64,000 nucleotides of DNA from Ancylobacter sonchi (GTDB taxonomy: Bacteria > Pseudomonadota > Alphaproteobacteria > Rhizobiales > Xanthobacteraceae), in NCBI RefSeq assembly GCF_018390695.1, contig NZ_JAHBGF010000016.1, forward strand, positions 310,001 through 374,000, read 5' to 3'. Positions 18,035-28,177 of this stretch are shown here, piece by piece. A program made the position numbers and the translations under genes. A model generated the notes under the pieces. The model had not been told where the DNA came from, searched no databases, and worked only from the letters and a program-made list of their open reading frames with translations. How positions within the stretch are numbered: position 1 is the stretch's first letter; every line of letters starts with the position of its first letter.

Positions 18035-19039
18035 TCACACCGGGACCGGGGCGCCGTCGGCGATCAGCCCGCGCTCCTTCAGCCGGTTCCAGAACGAGGC
18101 CGGGATGGTCTCCTCGAACCAGCCGATATTGGCGGTGATCTGCTCGGCGTTGCGGGCGCCGGAGACCACGGTGAGGGTGGCGGCATGGGCGAGCGGGAAT
18201 TGCAGCGCCGCGGCCTGAAGGGTCACGCCCTCTTCGGCGCAGGCGGCGCGCAGCGCTTCGACGCGGGCGACGATGTCGGCGGGCGCGTCGCCATAGTTGA
18301 ACTTGTTGCTGCCGGCGAGGATGCCGGAGTTGAACACGCCGGCGGCGACGATGCCGACGCCGCGCCGGGCGCACTCGTCCATGAAACCGAGGCTGTGCTG
18401 CTCCAGCAGCGTGTAGCGGCCGGCCAGCATGCAGATGTCGAGATCGGCGACCTTGAGCGCGTCCTCGATGATCTCGAACTCGTTGACGCCGAGGCCGAAC
18501 GCCTTGATCGCCCCCTGCTCGCGCAGGCGGGTGAGCGCGCGGAAGCCACCGCCCTCGGTCAGCTGGTTCCAGTAGTGCTCGTGGAGCTCGCCATGGGTGA
18601 AGCGGCCGATGTCGTGCACGAACAGGATGTCGGGCGCCAGCAGGCCAAGCCGCTGCTGGCTGGCCTCGAAGGAGCGCATGATGCCGTTGTGGGAATAGTC
18701 GAACACCGGGCGGAACGGCAGCGGCTCGGCATAGCCGTCCTCCATCGCGCCGACGGTCGGGTCCGGCGTCATCACCCGCCCGACCTTGGTCGAGACGGTG
18801 TAGCTGTCGCGCGGCAGGTCGGTCAGCATGGTGCCGAGCCGACGCTCGGAACGGGTGAAACCGTAGAAGGGGGCGGTATCGAAATAACGCACGCCCGCGT
18901 CCCAGGACGCCTGAAAGGCGCCGGCGGATTCGGCGTAGCTGGTCACGCGGTAGAGGTTGCCCATCTGCGCGCAGCCGAGGCCGATCGCGGTGGCGGCGAC
19001 CTGGGTACGGGCGTGGATGCGTTTGTCGCCGGCCTTCAT
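18035..19039 (-). CDS. Aldo/keto reductase, probable L-fucose dehydrogenase
   Basis: 334 residues, a TIM-barrel aldo/keto reductase of the D-threo-aldose/L-fucose 1-dehydrogenase group: G-L-G-C-A-Q-M-G-N-L-Y, R-Y-F-D-T-A-P-F-Y-G (catalytic D and Y), S-T-K-V-G-R (catalytic K), V-H-D-I-G, and V-V-S-G-A-R-N at the cofactor end. It oxidises L-fucose at C1 to the lactone with NAD(P). It is the first catabolic gene after the transporter. Related sugars such as D-arabinose or L-galactose are often also substrates. Confidence 0.9.
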   Translation of the reverse strand: MKAGDKRIHARTQVAATAIGLGCAQMGNLYRVTSYAESAGAFQASWDAGVRYFDTAPFYGFTRSERRLGTMLTDLPRDSYTVSTKVGRVMTPDPTVGAMEDGYAEPLPFRPVFDYSHNGIMRSFEASQQRLGLLAPDILFVHDIGRFTHGELHEHYWNQLTEGGGFRALTRLREQGAIKAFGLGVNEFEIIEDALKVADLDICMLAGRYTLLEQHSLGFMDECARRGVGIVAAGVFNSGILAGSNKFNYGDAPADIVARVEALRAACAEEGVTLQAAALQFPLAHAATLTVVSGARNAEQITANIGWFEETIPASFWNRLKERGLIADGAPVPV

Positions 19040-19103
19040 GATGTCCGTGTCCGTTCGGAAAGGCGGGGCGCCGGCTGTCCGGCGCCCCGCAGGCGGGAGG
19101 TGA

Positions 19104-20060
19104 TCAGTAGAGGACGTTCTTGGCTTCCGGCTGGTCGATGTTCGCCTTGGTGACCACGACGGCGCCGGTGTCGACGAACTTCTCGACCTTCTGCTTGCCG
19201 ATCAGCTTGGAGACGGTCTTCACGCCGAGGTCGCCCATCTGGAACGAGCCCTGCACCACGATGGCGGTGAGGGTGCCGTCCTTGACGAACTCCTGCAGGT
19301 CCTGGTTGCCGTCGAAGCCGACGGCGACGATCTTGCCGGACTTGCCGGCCTGCTTGATGGCGCGGGCCATGCCGATGGCGGTCGGCTCGTTGGCGCCGAA
19401 GATGCCCTTCAGGTCGGCATTGGCGGCCAGCACGTCGGTGGTCTGGTTCAGCGCCGTCGCCATCTGCGACTGCGAGTAGAACGGGCCGACGATCTGGAGC
19501 TTGGAGTTCGCCTTGATGTAGTCGGTGAAGCCGCCCACGCGGCCGATCTCCGAGCCGGCGCCGGCGACATAGGACATGACGGCGATCTTGCCCTCGGTGC
19601 CGACCTTGTCGATCAGCGCCTTGGCGGCGAGCTCGCCAGCCTTGCGGTTATCGGTGGCGAGGAAGGACTGGTAGTACTGCTCGGCGCCCTTGGCGAGCTG
19701 GCTGTCGACGATCACCACCGGGATGCGGGCTTCCCACGCCTTCTTCACCGCCGGCACCAGCGCGTCGGGATCGGAGGGGGCGAGCACGATGCCGGCGACG
19801 CCGCGGTTCACCGCGTTCTCCACCATGTTCACCTGGTCGGCGATGGCGGATTCCGAGGCCGGGCCCTGGAAGGTGAGGGTGTTGGCGCCACCGGCTTCCT
19901 TGAGCGCGGCGTCGGCGCCCTTCTGCACGTTCTGCCAGAAGGTGGAGTTCACCGTCTTGACGATGACGGCGATCTCGCCGGCCTGGGCCGAGGTCTGGGT
20001 CACTGCGGCGGCACTGAGCAGCACCGCCGAGGCGAGCAGGGCGGAGACGAGCTTCTTCAT
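19104..20060 (-). CDS. CUT2 ABC transporter, periplasmic sugar-binding protein
   Basis: 318 residues from the ATG at 20060, with GGAGGAAA in front. Residues 1-28 form a Sec signal peptide (basic start, hydrophobic core, A-Q-A-G cleavage). The mature part is a type I periplasmic binding protein of the ribose/RbsB kind: V-K-T-V-N-S-T-F-W-Q-N near the start, G-I-V-L-A-P-S-D-P-D-A-L, V-V-I-V-D-S, G-F-D-G-N-Q-D. It captures the sugar, probably L-fucose given the catabolic genes that follow. It is the third rather than first gene of the transporter set, which is uncommon for CUT2 systems. Confidence 0.92.
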   Translation of the reverse strand: MKKLVSALLASAVLLSAAAVTQTSAQAGEIAVIVKTVNSTFWQNVQKGADAALKEAGGANTLTFQGPASESAIADQVNMVENAVNRGVAGIVLAPSDPDALVPAVKKAWEARIPVVIVDSQLAKGAEQYYQSFLATDNRKAGELAAKALIDKVGTEGKIAVMSYVAGAGSEIGRVGGFTDYIKANSKLQIVGPFYSQSQMATALNQTTDVLAANADLKGIFGANEPTAIGMARAIKQAGKSGKIVAVGFDGNQDLQEFVKDGTLTAIVVQGSFQMGDLGVKTVSKLIGKQKVEKFVDTGAVVVTKANIDQPEAKNVLY

Positions 20061-20146
20061 GGTTTCCTCCAGATTCATGCGTTCGTCGGGGGACGGCGCC
20101 GGTTTTCCGGTCGCCGGGCGGCTTTGGAAGGGAGCGGGCGCCGCGG

Positions 20147-21193
20147 TCAGCGGCGGTTGCGCAGCTGGTCGATCCACACGGTGAGCAGGATGACGAGGCC
20201 GATGATGATCTGCTGCGTGAAGGCGGAGACGCCGTTCATGTTCAGCCCGTTGCGCAGGATGCCGATCACGAAGGAGCCGATGAAGGTGCCGGAGATGGTG
20301 CCGACGCCGCCGATCAACGAGGTGCCGCCGATCACCGCCGAGGCGATGGCGTCGAGCTCGTACATCACGCCCTCGTTCGGCTGGGCGGTGACGAGGCGGC
20401 TCATCAGCACGCAGCCGGTGAGGCCGGCGAGCGAGCCGGACAGGATGTAGGTGAAGCAGGTGACGCCGGAGACGTTGACGCCGGAGAGCCGCGCCGCCTC
20501 GGCATTGGAGCCGACCGCGTAGATGTGGCGGCCGAGCACCGAGCGGTTGAGCATCAGCGACACCGCGAGCGCGATCACCACCATCAGCACCACCGGGTAG
20601 GGGATGCCGGGGAACACCACGTTCGGGAAGCCGTCGTCGCCGATATTGACGATGCGGAACAGCGCGCCGTTGCCGAGCTCGCCGAAGCTCTCGCCGAGAC
20701 CGGACACCGCGCGCGCGCCGGTGATCTGCAGGGCGACGCCACGGGCGATCAGCATCATGCCGAGCGTGGCGATGAAGGGCGGCAGCCGCATCTTCGTCAC
20801 CAGCACGCCGTTGACCAGGCCGCACAGCGAGCCGGTGAGGATGCCGATCATCATGGCGACCGGCACGGGCATGCCGAGCTCCTTCACCGCCAGCGCCGCC
20901 ACCACGCCGGCCAGCGCCAGCACCGAGCCGACCGACAGATCGATGCCGCCGGTGATGATCACGCAGGTGGCGCCGATGCCGAGCAGGGCGATCGAGGTCA
21001 CCTGCAGGGCGATGGTCATGCCGTTATTGACGGTGAAGAAGGCGCCGGTGCTCAGCGAGAACACGACGATCAGCACCAGAAGGCTGCCGAGGGCGGCGAA
21101 TTTCTGGATGATGTCCTTCTGGCGGTCGGAGAGGCGGCGGCCGGACGGGGCGGGCGTCTTGCTGGCTGGCGGGGTGGTGACGGTCATGGTCAT
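20147..21193 (-). CDS. CUT2 ABC transporter permease
   Basis: 348 residues, RbsC-like, with about eight to ten hydrophobic segments. The family motif I-T-G-G-I-D-L-S-V-G-S appears near residue 90, and the cytoplasmic coupling region near G-S-N-A-E-A-A-R-L-S-G-V. The hydrophilic N-terminal 35 residues are rich in Thr, Pro and Lys. It begins 11 bp after the ATPase gene. The start is the ATG at 21193; one at 21187 is equally possible. Confidence 0.92.
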   Translation of the reverse strand: MTMTVTTPPASKTPAPSGRRLSDRQKDIIQKFAALGSLLVLIVVFSLSTGAFFTVNNGMTIALQVTSIALLGIGATCVIITGGIDLSVGSVLALAGVVAALAVKELGMPVPVAMMIGILTGSLCGLVNGVLVTKMRLPPFIATLGMMLIARGVALQITGARAVSGLGESFGELGNGALFRIVNIGDDGFPNVVFPGIPYPVVLMVVIALAVSLMLNRSVLGRHIYAVGSNAEAARLSGVNVSGVTCFTYILSGSLAGLTGCVLMSRLVTAQPNEGVMYELDAIASAVIGGTSLIGGVGTISGTFIGSFVIGILRNGLNMNGVSAFTQQIIIGLVILLTVWIDQLRNRR

Positions 21194-21204
21194 TCTCGGC
21201 TCCG

Positions 21205-22770
21205 TCAGTGGCGGCTGTCCGGCCGTCCGTAGCCGGAGGCGTAGCGCATGATTTCTTCCTGGTTCGTGCGGGAGGTCTCCAGCACGCCGGTGATGCGCCC
21301 GTGGTGGAACACGCAGACGCGGTCGGTCATGCCGAGGATCTCCGGCAGTTCCGACGAGATGAGCACGACGCCGATGCCCTCGGCGGCCAGCTCGTCCATG
21401 ATCTTGTAGATGGCGAACTTGGCGCCGACATCGATGCCGCGCGTCGGTTCGTCGAAGAACAGCACCCGCGACTTGCGGAACAGCCACTTGCCGATGATGA
21501 TCTTCTGCTGGTTGCCGCCGGAGAGCAGGCGGACCGGCTGCTTGATCGTCGGCGTCTTGATGCTGAGCAGGTCGACATAGCGCTTGGCCACCTCGGCCTG
21601 CCGGGCGAAGTCGATCAGCCCGAAGCGGTTCGACACCTCGTCCATGTTCGCCAGCGTCATGTTGGCGTCGACCGGCATCTTCACCGCGAGGCCCTGTGCC
21701 TTGCGGTCCTCGGAGAGATAGGCGAGGCCGGCGGCGATGGCGTCGCGCGGCGAGCGGATCACCAGCTGCCGGCCTTCCAGCGTCACGGTGCCGGCGTCGA
21801 TGGCGTCGGCGCCGAAGATGGCGCGCGCCACCTCGGTGCGTCCCGCGCCCATCAGCCCGGCGAAGCCGAGGATCTCGCCCCGCTTGAGCTCGAAGTCGAT
21901 GTCGGCGAACACGCCGTTGCGGGTGAGCCCCTTCACCGCGAGGACGACGTCGCTCGACGGCGTCGAGGTGCGCTCGGGGAACTTCTCCTCCAGCGAGCGG
22001 CCGACCATGCGGGTGACGATCTCGTCCACCGTGGTGGCGGCGAAGTCGTCGGTGGCGACGTAGCGGCCGTCGCGCAGCACGGTGACGCGGTCGACGATCT
22101 CCGCCATCTCGTCGAGGCGGTGCGAGATGTAGATGATGCCGACGCCGGCGGCCTTGAGGTCGTGGATGACCTTGAACAGCAGCCGGGTCTCCTGCTCGGT
22201 GAGCGAGGAGGTCGGCTCGTCCATGATCAGCACTTCGGCGTTGAGCGACAGCGCCTTGGCGATCTCGACCATCTGGCACTGGGCGACCGAGAGCTCGCGC
22301 ACCAGGCGGTTCGGATCGATGGCGACACCGAGCCGGTCGAGGCAGGCCTTGGCGTCGGCGCGCAGCTTCTTGCGGTCGACCAGGAAGCCGCGGCGCGGCT
22401 CGCGGGCGAGATAGATGTTCTCGGCGACGGTGAGGTGCGGCACCAGGTTGAGTTCCTGGTGGATGATGGCGATGCCGACCGCCTCGGCCTCCAGCGGGGA
22501 GGCGAACTGGCGGGGCTGGCCCTTGTAGACGATGCGGCCGGAGGTCGGCTGGAACACGCCGCTGATGATCTTCATCAGCGTCGACTTGCCGGCGCCGTTC
22601 TCGCCGCAGACCGCGTGCACCTCGTGGCGCCGCAAATTGAAGCTGACGCCCTGCAGCGCCTTCACGCCGGGAAATTCCTTGGTGATGTTCTCCAGCGCGA
22701 GCAACGGCTCGCCCTGCGCAACACCATGCGGCGCCCGCAGCGTGTCGCCGGCGGTCTGGCTATACGCCAT
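21205..22770 (-). CDS. CUT2 ABC transporter, double ATP-binding protein
   Basis: 521 residues, two fused ABC domains as in RbsA. The first has Walker A G-E-N-G-A-G-K-S-T, signature L-S-V-A-Q-C-Q (in place of L-S-G-G-Q) and Walker B V-L-I-M-D-E-P-T. The second has a degenerate Walker A (G-L-M-G-A-G-R-T-E), a proper L-S-G-G-N-Q-Q signature and Walker B V-L-F-F-D-E-P-T, the normal asymmetry of this family. It is the first gene of the minus-strand fucose operon, 236 bp from its divergent regulator. Confidence 0.93.
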   Translation of the reverse strand: MAYSQTAGDTLRAPHGVAQGEPLLALENITKEFPGVKALQGVSFNLRRHEVHAVCGENGAGKSTLMKIISGVFQPTSGRIVYKGQPRQFASPLEAEAVGIAIIHQELNLVPHLTVAENIYLAREPRRGFLVDRKKLRADAKACLDRLGVAIDPNRLVRELSVAQCQMVEIAKALSLNAEVLIMDEPTSSLTEQETRLLFKVIHDLKAAGVGIIYISHRLDEMAEIVDRVTVLRDGRYVATDDFAATTVDEIVTRMVGRSLEEKFPERTSTPSSDVVLAVKGLTRNGVFADIDFELKRGEILGFAGLMGAGRTEVARAIFGADAIDAGTVTLEGRQLVIRSPRDAIAAGLAYLSEDRKAQGLAVKMPVDANMTLANMDEVSNRFGLIDFARQAEVAKRYVDLLSIKTPTIKQPVRLLSGGNQQKIIIGKWLFRKSRVLFFDEPTRGIDVGAKFAIYKIMDELAAEGIGVVLISSELPEILGMTDRVCVFHHGRITGVLETSRTNQEEIMRYASGYGRPDSRH

Positions 22771-22871
22771 CCTGTCCTCCCATGGCCGCTATCGCGACGT
22801 GGTGCCCGCTCGTGTCGGGTCTTGTTCGGCTGGTTGGCCGCTTGCTTTACCTATGGTGTCAGGCGCAGAAC

Positions 22872-22882
22872 TGGTCAAGCCA
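22872..22882. promoter_or_regulatory. Candidate operator box 1 (TGGTCAAGCCA)
   Basis: An 11-bp imperfect dyad, TGG-N5-CCA, in the spacer between the transporter operon and the GntR regulator. A second copy, TGGTAAGGCCA, lies 109 bp away at 22981-22991. FadR-subfamily GntR proteins bind dyads of this TGGT-N3-ACCA size. This one is about 100 bp in front of the operon's first codon, where it could block or contact the promoter. Confidence 0.5.
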
Positions 22883-22980
22883 ATTTTTGCCAACAAGGCC
22901 GAAATCGGTCAGGCCGCTTGGAAAGATGCTGTTATACCAGAGTGTTGCGGGCCGCTTGCCGGCAGCGGTCTCGACTTTTA

Positions 22981-22991
22981 TGGTAAGGCCA
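22981..22991. promoter_or_regulatory. Candidate operator box 2 (TGGTAAGGCCA)
   Basis: This is the second match to TGGTnAnGCCA, 15 bp upstream of the regulator's ATG at 23007, a position suited to autorepression. The two boxes share 9 of 11 bases and are the only such matches I noticed in the spacer. Confidence 0.5.
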
Positions 22992-23006
22992 AACTAGGAC
23001 GCGACG

Positions 23007-23702
23007 ATGAACATCATCCGAACCGCTGAGCGCCGGCTCTATCAGCAGGTGGCCGACCAGATCCGCGGGCTGATCCTGAGCGGGGATTTCTCCACCGGCA
23101 GCCGGCTGCCGGCGGAGCGCGAGCTCGCCCAGCAGCTCGGCGTCTCGCGTCCCTCGCTGCGCGAGGCTCTGATCGCGCTGGAGATCGACGGCACGGTCGA
23201 GATCCGCATGGGGTCGGGCATCTATGTGACCGGGGCGGGCGAGCGCCGGCCGCTCGCCGTGGCGGCGACCGGCGAAAGCCCGGTGGAGCTGATGGAGGCG
23301 CGCGCCACGGTGGAGAGCGCGGTGGCGGCGCTGGCGGCGGCACGGATCACGCCGCTGGCGTTGCAGGCGATGCGCAGCATTCTCGATGCGATGCGGGCCG
23401 ATATCGAAGAGGAGCGCAAGCCGCTCGACCATGACCGGCAGTTCCATCTCGCCATAGCTGGCCAGACCGGCAACAGCGTCATCGTCCGGCTGGTGGCGGA
23501 GCTGTTCGACGAACGGCACAGCCCGATGTCCTCGCAGTTCCGCGCGCATTTCGACACGCCGGTGAACTGGCTGTCGGCGCTGGCCGAACACGAGGCGATC
23601 CTGGCGGCGCTGGAGGTGCGCGACGGTCCGCTCGCCGAGGCGCTGATGCGCGTGCATCTGGCGGAATCGAAGCGCCGCTGGCTCGAGAGCGAGCCGCGCT
23701 GA
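23007..23702 (+). CDS. FadR/GntR-family regulator (FCD domain), probable fucose regulator
   Basis: 231 residues. The N-terminal winged helix has Y-x-Q-V-A-D-Q-I-R-G-L-I-L-S-G, L-P-A-E-R-E-L-A-Q-Q-L-G-V-S-R-P-S-L-R-E-A-L. The C-terminal FCD domain carries its metal-binding residues in D-x-x-F-H (D-R-Q-F-H-L), H-E-A-I and R-V-H-L. It is divergent from the nine-gene fucose operon and is its likely repressor, released by the sugar or a pathway acid. The effector is inferred from context only. Confidence 0.88.
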   Translation: MNIIRTAERRLYQQVADQIRGLILSGDFSTGSRLPAERELAQQLGVSRPSLREALIALEIDGTVEIRMGSGIYVTGAGERRPLAVAATGESPVELMEARATVESAVAALAAARITPLALQAMRSILDAMRADIEEERKPLDHDRQFHLAIAGQTGNSVIVRLVAELFDERHSPMSSQFRAHFDTPVNWLSALAEHEAILAALEVRDGPLAEALMRVHLAESKRRWLESEPR

Positions 23703-23823
23703 TCGACCGCTCTCTCGGCTCGCCGGCGGAGCGCTGTCGATGAAGAAAGCGGCTGGCGGAATTCAGGCTTGAATGACCCTCCCGCCTCCGGGTCGCGGAG
23801 GCGGGAGGGGTGTTTCGCGAGGA

Positions 23824-26150
<2,327 letters not shown>

Positions 26151-26251
26151 CGGCAGCTCCTGTTCCTCGCCCCAATCCCTCGCCAAGGCTCTAGCAAATC
26201 CTCTTCATTAGATTAATTCCGATTTACTGATTGTTGTGATAAGTTTCCCTT

Positions 26252-27241
26252 ATGAAAAACGTCACCTTCAAGCAGCTCCGCTATTTCGAGGCACTCGCGC
26301 GCCACGGCCACTTCCGCCGCGCGGCCGAAGCTTGCGGCATTTCCCAGCCGGCCCTGTCGATGCAGATCAAGGAACTGGAGGAGGAGGTCGGCATCGAACT
26401 GTTCGAGCGCGGCGCGCGCCAGGTCCGGCTCACCGGCTTCGGCGAGGAGTTCGCGCCGCGCATCCGCGACATTCTGCGCGCGGTCGACGAACTGGGGGAC
26501 CTTGCGCGTGTCTCACGCGACCGGCTGGTCGGGCGGCTGCGCATCGGGGTGATCCCGACGGTCGCGCCCTACCTGCTGCCGACCTTGCTCGGCAATCTGA
26601 GCCGCCTGCATAACGGGCTCGACATCCATGTGCGGGAGACGCAGACGCCGAAGCTGCTGCAGGAGCTGGAGGAGGGACGACTCGATACCGCCATCGTCGC
26701 CCTACCGGTCTCCGAGCCGGCGTTGACCGAGATCACCCTGTTCACGGAGAACTTCGTGCTGGTGCGGCCGGGGGCGGATGAGGGCAAGCCGGTGCCCGGT
26801 CCCGAGGCGGTGCGCGAGATGCGGCTGCTGCTGCTCGAGGAGGGCCACTGCTTCCGCGACCAGGCACTGTCCTTCTGCAATGTGGACATGCGTGCTGCGC
26901 CGCCGCGCGACTTCCTCGACGCCAGCTCATTGTCCACGCTGGTGCAGATGGTCGATGCCGGCATCGGCGTGACGCTGATACCGGAAATGGCGGTGCCGGT
27001 GGAGACGCGCTCGGCGAGCGTCTGCATCACGCGGTTCCGCGACCCGCAGCCGTCGCGCACCATCGGCATGGTCTGGCGCAAGACCAGCCCGCTGGCCAAG
27101 CAGTTGCAGCAGATCTCCGAGGCGGTGCGCGACGCCACCGATACGCTGCGCCGGCCGCGCGGCGCCGTTCTCCTACCCTCGACATCGGCAGGCCGGGAGG
27201 CGCTTCCGGCTCCGGTGTCGGAGGCGACGCGGCGCGACTGA
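26252..27241 (+). CDS. oxyR: Hydrogen peroxide-sensing LysR-type activator OxyR
   Basis: 329 residues. The LysR helix-turn-helix occupies residues 1-60 (F-K-Q-L-R-Y-F-E-A-L-A, A-A-E-A-C-G-I-S-Q-P-A-L-S-M-Q-I-K). The sensor domain keeps both redox cysteines, C200 in L-L-E-E-G-H-C-F-R-D-Q and C209 in S-F-C-N, matching C199 and C208 of E. coli OxyR. The C-terminus is about 20 residues longer than usual and low in complexity. It is divergent from katG across a 250-bp spacer whose A/T-rich part at 26195-26250 should hold the OxyR sites. Confidence 0.95.
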   Translation: MKNVTFKQLRYFEALARHGHFRRAAEACGISQPALSMQIKELEEEVGIELFERGARQVRLTGFGEEFAPRIRDILRAVDELGDLARVSRDRLVGRLRIGVIPTVAPYLLPTLLGNLSRLHNGLDIHVRETQTPKLLQELEEGRLDTAIVALPVSEPALTEITLFTENFVLVRPGADEGKPVPGPEAVREMRLLLLEEGHCFRDQALSFCNVDMRAAPPRDFLDASSLSTLVQMVDAGIGVTLIPEMAVPVETRSASVCITRFRDPQPSRTIGMVWRKTSPLAKQLQQISEAVRDATDTLRRPRGAVLLPSTSAGREALPAPVSEATRRD

Positions 27242-27272
27242 GGCCTGCCGCGCCGCGCTTCGTTCATGTACG

Positions 27273-27638
27273 TCAGCGCCACCCATACCAGCAGTCACGG
27301 AACGGCCGGCCCCAGCGGTCGCGGCGCCAGCCGCAGACCCGGCGGCGGTAGCGCCGACGCTGACGGCGCCAATAGCCCCGCGGCCGGCCGGGAGGCGGTC
27401 CCCAGCCCCATTCGCCGCGTGGCGGTCCCCAATATTGCGCCTCGTCGATCACGGTGCCGTCCGGCGTCGCGGCGGCGGGGTCGGCGGTGGCGGGGTCTTT
27501 CAGCTGGAGGTCTTTCAGCTGATCGAGCGGCACCGCCTCGGCTGAGGAGGCGAATGCCAGTCCGGCCGTGGCCCCGGCGCCGATGACGCCAGCGAGGCCG
27601 AGCAGGAATCCACGTCTATCCACGTCACTCTCCCACAT
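27273..27638 (-). CDS. Small Tat-exported Trp/Arg/Gly-rich protein
   Basis: 121 residues from the ATG at 27638. A twin-arginine signal is clear: D-R-R-G-F-L-L-G-L-A-G-V-I-G-A-G followed by a hydrophobic stretch and A-S-S-A-E-A. The mature part has a short Asp/Ala/Pro segment, then Y-W-G-P-P-R-G-E-W-G-W and a tail dominated by Arg, Trp, Tyr and Gly, with two Cys. Tails like this occur in small rhizobial proteins of unknown role. A longer frame opens at 27929 but would bury the signal, so the inner start is used; its SD is weak. Confidence 0.65.
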   Translation of the reverse strand: MWESDVDRRGFLLGLAGVIGAGATAGLAFASSAEAVPLDQLKDLQLKDPATADPAAATPDGTVIDEAQYWGPPRGEWGWGPPPGRPRGYWRRQRRRYRRRVCGWRRDRWGRPFRDCWYGWR

Positions 27639-28177
27639 GGGGACGTCCCCGCGCGGTGCGGAAGCGGTTCCATGTACCGCTACAACGCCAGAGCGGGGAC
27701 GAGGGTTTCGCCGACCCGGGTGCGATGGTGCCGCCGCTTCGCGTCGCCAAGCCGGCGGAAACACGGCCGAAGCGTGCCGTCCGCAGGGAGAAGTCGGGAA
27801 GGCGCACGGCTCCGCCGGTTTCCCGAGAGGCGCCGCGCGATTCCGCGTCCGGCAAGATGATCGACGGCGCCGATTGTCACCCGCCGACTGCGCGCGCTCG
27901 CGCGTTTCCGGCGGTGTCATCGGCCCCACGCGAGCGTGCGGAGAGGGAGCGGCGGGATGGGGAGAGGACAGAGCGTCGCCAGCCGTCGCTGCCGCTCCTC
28001 AGCCGAGGTGGGAATGCGGTCGAATCGTTATCGTATTGCCGGCGAATAAACGGCAGCGATACGGAGATTCGTCGGCACCGCAGCGTCGGGCCTACGTCGT
28101 TCCACCGTGCGTCGGCATCCGTCCAGACGGTCGCGGCACGACCATCGGGCCGCTGCGAGCCCGTCGGCCCCCCAATG
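27639..28177. other. Intergenic region, nothing recognised
   Basis: 540 bp between the Tat protein start and the end of the SLT/M15 fusion gene. Long frames cross it on both strands but are low-complexity Arg/Pro/Ala readings typical of GC-rich antisense. I see no RNA gene or repeat; promoter elements for the Tat protein should be at its left end. Confidence 0.4.
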
